Origin: Paenibacillus abyssi | GTDB taxonomy: Bacteria > Bacillota > Bacilli > Paenibacillales > Paenibacillaceae | Direction: 5' to 3' | Assembly: GCF_014640295.1 (NCBI RefSeq) | Contig: NZ_BMGR01000013.1 | Span: 1 to 64,000, forward strand | Length of the DNA stretch: 64,000 bases | Part shown: piece after piece, positions 60,684 to 64,000 of the stretch | Layout of the letters: each line of letters begins with the position of its first letter | Numbering within the stretch: position 1 is the first letter of the stretch | Translations under genes and position numbers: made by a program | Notes under the pieces: generated by a model | Database searches by the model: none | The model's input: only the letters and a program-made list of their open reading frames with translations | What the model was told of the DNA's origin: nothing

Positions 60684-61487
60684 ATGCCAATCGCCCAAAC
60701 CAATGGAATTAATATGCATTACGAGGAAAGAGGTACGGGAGAGCCTTTAATCCTTCTTATGGGGCTTGGAGCAGACGGCTCGGTATGGGAAGAGCATGTG
60801 AAGGCTTATGAAAAGCATTTTCGCTGTATTCTCATCGATAACCGCGGTTCGGGCAGAAGTGACAAGCCGGAGGGACCGTACAGCACCAAGATGATGGCAG
60901 AGGATACGGCCGGTTTGATGAAGGCGCTGGGGATTAAGAAGGCACACGTCTCCGGAATATCCATGGGAAGCGCAATCGCTCAGGAATTGGCGCTGGCTTA
61001 TCCCGAGACGGTAACATCGTTAATTCTGAATTGTCCTTGGGATCAATGCGACAACTATACCACGCGTGTATTTGAATCCTTCAAATCACTCGTTGGAACT
61101 GTAGATGTGCAGACCTTTACGCGGAATTTGCAGCTTTGGATCTTTACTCCGTCCTATCATAACGACAATCTGGAGGACTTGCTTGCAAGGGAAGAGAGCG
61201 GCAAAAGCAATCCGTATCCAATGCCGGCGCATGCTTTCCAAGCGCAGTGCGATGCCTGCACCTCGCATAACACCGTCGGAAGATTGAGTCAAATCTCAGT
61301 TCCGACATTGGTTACCGTAGGGGATAAAGATATTTTCACCCCGCTGCACTATTCGGAGCGCATCGCGAAGGAAATCCCGGGTGCTCAGCTGCTGGTTTAC
61401 GAAGGAAGCGGTCATACGCATCATTGGGATCGACTGCAGGATTACAACCGGGAAACACTCGACTTTTTATTGCAACATCAAAATTAA
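60684..61487 (+). CDS. Alpha/beta hydrolase
   Basis: 267-aa cytoplasmic hydrolase. LMGLGADGSVWEEHV is the oxyanion region, VSGISMGSAIAQELAL carries the nucleophile Ser (G-x-S-x-G), VGDKDIFTP the acid Asp and GSGHTHHWD the His. It resembles 3-oxoadipate enol-lactonase-like and related lactone or ester hydrolases. A lactonase step would fit a sugar-oxidation pathway. ATG at 60684 seven bases after GGAGGTG. A 143-bp A/T-rich gap before it may hold its own promoter. Confidence 0.87.
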   Translation: MPIAQTNGINMHYEERGTGEPLILLMGLGADGSVWEEHVKAYEKHFRCILIDNRGSGRSDKPEGPYSTKMMAEDTAGLMKALGIKKAHVSGISMGSAIAQELALAYPETVTSLILNCPWDQCDNYTTRVFESFKSLVGTVDVQTFTRNLQLWIFTPSYHNDNLEDLLAREESGKSNPYPMPAHAFQAQCDACTSHNTVGRLSQISVPTLVTVGDKDIFTPLHYSERIAKEIPGAQLLVYEGSGHTHHWDRLQDYNRETLDFLLQHQN

Positions 61488-61510
61488 TTCCAGGAAAGGC
61501 GGACATCATT

Positions 61511-62407
61511 ATGAATCCTAAAATTTCAATTGGCTCATGGGCATTTGCTTTCGGTCCATTTGCCGGCAACCCATGGTCGTTCAGCAAAATTCTGAAATAC
61601 GCTAGCGAAGCGAGATACGATGGCGTGGAAATCAACGGCTTCCTGCCTCACCCTGTTCCTGAAACCTATGACACCAAAGCCAAGCGCAGTGAACTGCTCA
61701 AAGAAATCGAGTCCTACGGACTGGGCATTTCCGGATATGCGCCTGATTTCAATAACGTACCTCCGGCAATTGTGGATGGGAAGAAGTATCTTGAGCTGCT
61801 TAAACGGTATATCGAATTCTGCCAGGACCTCGATATCAAGACGATCCGGGTCGATACCATCAGTCCGCCTGAAGCTTTGTCCGATAGTGAGTATAGTGAA
61901 CGCTTTGAAAGATTGGTCTCGACATGGCGCAGCTCCGCGGAATTGGCCGGACAAAGCGGGATGAACATCGTATGGGAGTTCGAGCCCGGCTTCTGGCTGA
62001 ATAAACCGAGTGAAGTCAAACGCCTGATGGAATCGGTGAATCACCCGGCATTCCAAATTTTGTTCGACACAAGCCATGCCTATATGAGCGGTGTGGTCGG
62101 TGCAAGGCATTTCGGAGAGCAGGAGCGTTTAGCCGGAGGCATCATCGAATATGCCAACATGCTGAAAGGCCATATCGGACATTTTCACCTCATCGATTCT
62201 GACGGCACTCTGCATGATGACGAGACAAGCACACATGCTGAGTTTGGAAGCGGACACATTGATTTCACAGCCTTCTTGAAGGAAATGAAAGACGTATTGT
62301 CGCCTCTGGAATGGTGGACGGTCGACTTCTGCTTCAACGCGGAAGTGGAAGCGTGGGGTAAAGAAGCGGTTCCATTCATCAAAGAACGCATCAAGGAGGC
62401 GACTTAA
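61511..62407 (+). CDS. Xylose-isomerase-like TIM-barrel protein (sugar phosphate isomerase/epimerase family), copy A
   Basis: 298-aa protein of the AP-endonuclease-2 / xylose-isomerase-like superfamily. Metal-site candidates are Glu in VWEFEPG, Asp-His in LFDTSHAYM, His in GHFHLIDSDG and Asp in WTVDFCF. A long insertion around residues 185-205 sets it apart from the other copies. Starts 23 bp after the hydrolase with CAGGAAAGG ahead. Reaction unknown: epimerase, dehydratase or keto-glycoside lyase are all possible in this fold. Confidence 0.85.
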   Translation: MNPKISIGSWAFAFGPFAGNPWSFSKILKYASEARYDGVEINGFLPHPVPETYDTKAKRSELLKEIESYGLGISGYAPDFNNVPPAIVDGKKYLELLKRYIEFCQDLDIKTIRVDTISPPEALSDSEYSERFERLVSTWRSSAELAGQSGMNIVWEFEPGFWLNKPSEVKRLMESVNHPAFQILFDTSHAYMSGVVGARHFGEQERLAGGIIEYANMLKGHIGHFHLIDSDGTLHDDETSTHAEFGSGHIDFTAFLKEMKDVLSPLEWWTVDFCFNAEVEAWGKEAVPFIKERIKEAT

Positions 62408-62408
62408 A

Positions 62409-63212
62409 TTGGCATTGAACATCGGCTGTCAGACTTACACATGGCAAATGTCATATGATAAATACGCAAACAAGCTGAACCATATCCTTAACGTGATCGA
62501 ACAAGCCGGTTTCAGCGGCGTTGAACCAGAAGTATGCATGCTTGGTCCTTACAGAGATAACCCGCAGCAATTAGTGGATGATTTGGCCGCAAGAAATTTA
62601 AAGCTCGGCGCATTATGCCTTGCGCTCCCTTGGGAGCATCCGGAGGAAACAGCGGAAGAAATTGCGGAAACAGAGTTTGTGTTTAACTTCCTCAAGTATT
62701 TTCCGGGGACCTTGCTGGCGCTCGTTCATTTGCCGGGCAAAGACCGGTCGAATCTGGCGGAGAGGCAGCAAAACGCTCTTAAATGCATTAATGAAGTGGC
62801 CAGAAGAGCGAACGCTCAAGGCATCGAATGCGCATTTCACCCGAATTCGCCTGAAGGCTCGGTATTCAAGTTCAAAGAGGACTACGATGTGATGTTCGCT
62901 GGACTGGATACACGCTATGTCGGATATGCGCCGGATACGGGACATATCGCTAACGGCGGCATGGATGCGGAGGACGTGATCCGGGCTAACCGCTCAATTA
63001 TCAAGCACGTGCACTTTAAAGACATTACAGCGGATGGCAAGTGGACCTCAATGGGACAAGGGGTAATTAATCACTCGGCAATTATTCAATTTTTAGCAGA
63101 AACGAATTATTCCGGATGGATTATGGTTGAAGAAGAGTCGGATGAAGCGGAACGCGAGCCGGACAAGTATACGCTGCAAAACGGTAAATATATGGCTGAA
63201 GCCGTACAATAA
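62409..63212 (+). CDS. Xylose-isomerase-like TIM-barrel protein, copy B (IolE/IolI-like)
   Basis: 267-aa protein. ECAFHPNSPEGS, GYAPDTGHIANGG, KHVHFKDI and GQGVINHSAI are close to inosose dehydratase / inosose isomerase motifs, with a likely metal site at the His, Asp-His and Glu (MVEEES) positions. TTG start at 62409 nine bases after AAGGAGG, one base after the previous stop. An inositol- or keto-sugar role is possible, but no other inositol genes are in view. Confidence 0.85.
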   Translation: MALNIGCQTYTWQMSYDKYANKLNHILNVIEQAGFSGVEPEVCMLGPYRDNPQQLVDDLAARNLKLGALCLALPWEHPEETAEEIAETEFVFNFLKYFPGTLLALVHLPGKDRSNLAERQQNALKCINEVARRANAQGIECAFHPNSPEGSVFKFKEDYDVMFAGLDTRYVGYAPDTGHIANGGMDAEDVIRANRSIIKHVHFKDITADGKWTSMGQGVINHSAIIQFLAETNYSGWIMVEEESDEAEREPDKYTLQNGKYMAEAVQ

Positions 63213-63229
63213 AAGGAGTTGTGATAAAC

Positions 63230-64000
63230 ATGAAAATCGGTATCTTTTCATTGCCTTATAACGACATGTCACTGGATGAATTTCTGGATTTCGCAAAAGG
63301 CTTCGGCTATGAAGCGGTTGAAATTACGGCAAATAAAGATAGCAATCATATCGACATCGAAGAAGTTGTAGCCGGCGGAGGCAAGAAAATTTTAAGCGCG
63401 GTTGAGTCGCGCGGCCTGTCGATTTCCGCGCTGACGAATCATTTCGAGGGCATGCTGGTCATGGGCCCGCATGACGTAACGACCGATGCATGGGCACCGG
63501 CATCCGATGCGGCTTCCAAGATCAAATTCGGAACAGAGCGCATGATCAAAACCGCTCAAGCGGCATCCGAGCTTGGCGTCGATACTGTAGTCGGCTTCAT
63601 CGGTTCGAGTGTATGGGATAAATGGTATTCCTTCCCTCCGAAAAATGAAAGGATTTATGAAGAGGCATGGGAAATTTTTGCGGAGCGGTGGAATCCGATT
63701 CTGGATAAATTCAAAGAATACGGCGTCAAGTTTGCCCTTGAAGTTATGGCCTCGCAAATGGCATACAACATTGAAACTTGTGAGCGGGCGCTGAAAGCGC
63801 TTGATTACCGCGAAGAATTCGGCTTTAACTTCGAGCCGGGACATCTGGTATGGCAATTGATCGATCCGGTTGTATTTATCCGCAAGTTTAAAGACCGCAT
63901 CTACTACTGCCATGCGAAAGACGGAGAACTGCAAGCGGACAGCATCGGCACATCCGGAATTGCTTCGACGGGAGCTTGGGTAAGGTCCGACCGCGGTTTC
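63230..64000 (+). CDS. Xylose-isomerase-like TIM-barrel protein, copy C (cut by window end)
   Basis: At least 257 codons, open at the right edge. Starts MKIGIFSLPYNDMSLDEFLDFAKGFGYEAVEI after AAAAGGAGTTG, 17 bp past copy B. Later blocks VKFALEVMASQMAYN, FNFEPGHLVWQLIDP and IYYCHAKDGEL give the Glu, Glu-His and His of the metal site. It resembles the sugar phosphate isomerase/epimerases often encoded next to Gfo/Idh/MocA dehydrogenases. The C-terminus lies outside the window. Confidence 0.85.
   Translation, partial: MKIGIFSLPYNDMSLDEFLDFAKGFGYEAVEITANKDSNHIDIEEVVAGGGKKILSAVESRGLSISALTNHFEGMLVMGPHDVTTDAWAPASDAASKIKFGTERMIKTAQAASELGVDTVVGFIGSSVWDKWYSFPPKNERIYEEAWEIFAERWNPILDKFKEYGVKFALEVMASQMAYNIETCERALKALDYREEFGFNFEPGHLVWQLIDPVVFIRKFKDRIYYCHAKDGELQADSIGTSGIASTGAWVRSDRGF

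Overview
The window reads as chromosomal DNA from a spore-forming, aerobic, plant-polymer-degrading member of the Bacillales, most like Paenibacillus. Supporting signs are a trnD-like tRNA array, an aa3/caa3 oxidase cluster of the ctaCDEF-ctaG type, a YhcN/YlaJ sporulation lipoprotein, strong Gram-positive ribosome binding sites with frequent GTG/TTG starts, YesM/YesN two-component pairs and several CUT1-type sugar ABC systems. The genus is inferred from gene content and not from a search.

Layout. 1-1.66 kb: sixteen tRNA genes. 1.8-5.2 kb: acyl-CoA synthetase, small genes, a tandem repeat and a sporulation lipoprotein. 5.4-10.6 kb: cytochrome c oxidase (ctaC, D, E, F) and ctaG. 10.7-11.9 kb: a cyclic-di-GMP-I riboswitch in front of a cheX-like/cheY-like pair. 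12.0-16.3 kb: an ABC export operon with a YtrA-type GntR regulator and a perfect palindrome over its promoter. 16.4-17.0 kb: transposon debris (TniQ and IS3 OrfA fragments). 17.1-20.0 kb: a PhoP-box promoter, phoX, tatA and tatC. 20.3-21.0 kb: an AlkD-like repair protein.

21.5-35.9 kb is a pectin/rhamnogalacturonan locus: pectin methylesterase, a membrane-bound AraC regulator, two paralogous binding lipoproteins, two permeases, GH43, an unrecognised 371-aa protein, an MFS carrier, GH105 and a KdgF-like cupin. A shared 19-bp motif lies upstream of three of these transcription units and probably defines the regulon. 36.0-39.8 kb carries a FadR-type regulator, a Cys/Met-type PLP enzyme, an ATC hydrolase and an M20 carbamoylase. 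I read these as a route for 2-amino-thiazoline-4-carboxylate or a related N-carbamoyl compound, under a 63-bp inverted-repeat operator. 39.9-43.2 kb: the adaA/adaB alkylation response, small genes, an AbrB-type regulator, an orphan initiator tRNA and an HU gene remnant.

43.3-45.5 kb: a ROK fructokinase and an HSL-type esterase. 45.6-55.2 kb is a second glycan locus: YesM/YesN, binding protein, two permeases, GH42 and GH30. 55.2-57.4 kb is decayed DNA with a LacI remnant, an alpha-amylase remnant, a DUF2269 gene and four palindromic repeats. 57.4-64 kb: a LacI regulator under two identical 16-bp operators, followed by a dehydrogenase, a ketose 3-epimerase-like enzyme, an alpha/beta hydrolase and three more xylose-isomerase-like TIM barrels, the last cut by the window end.
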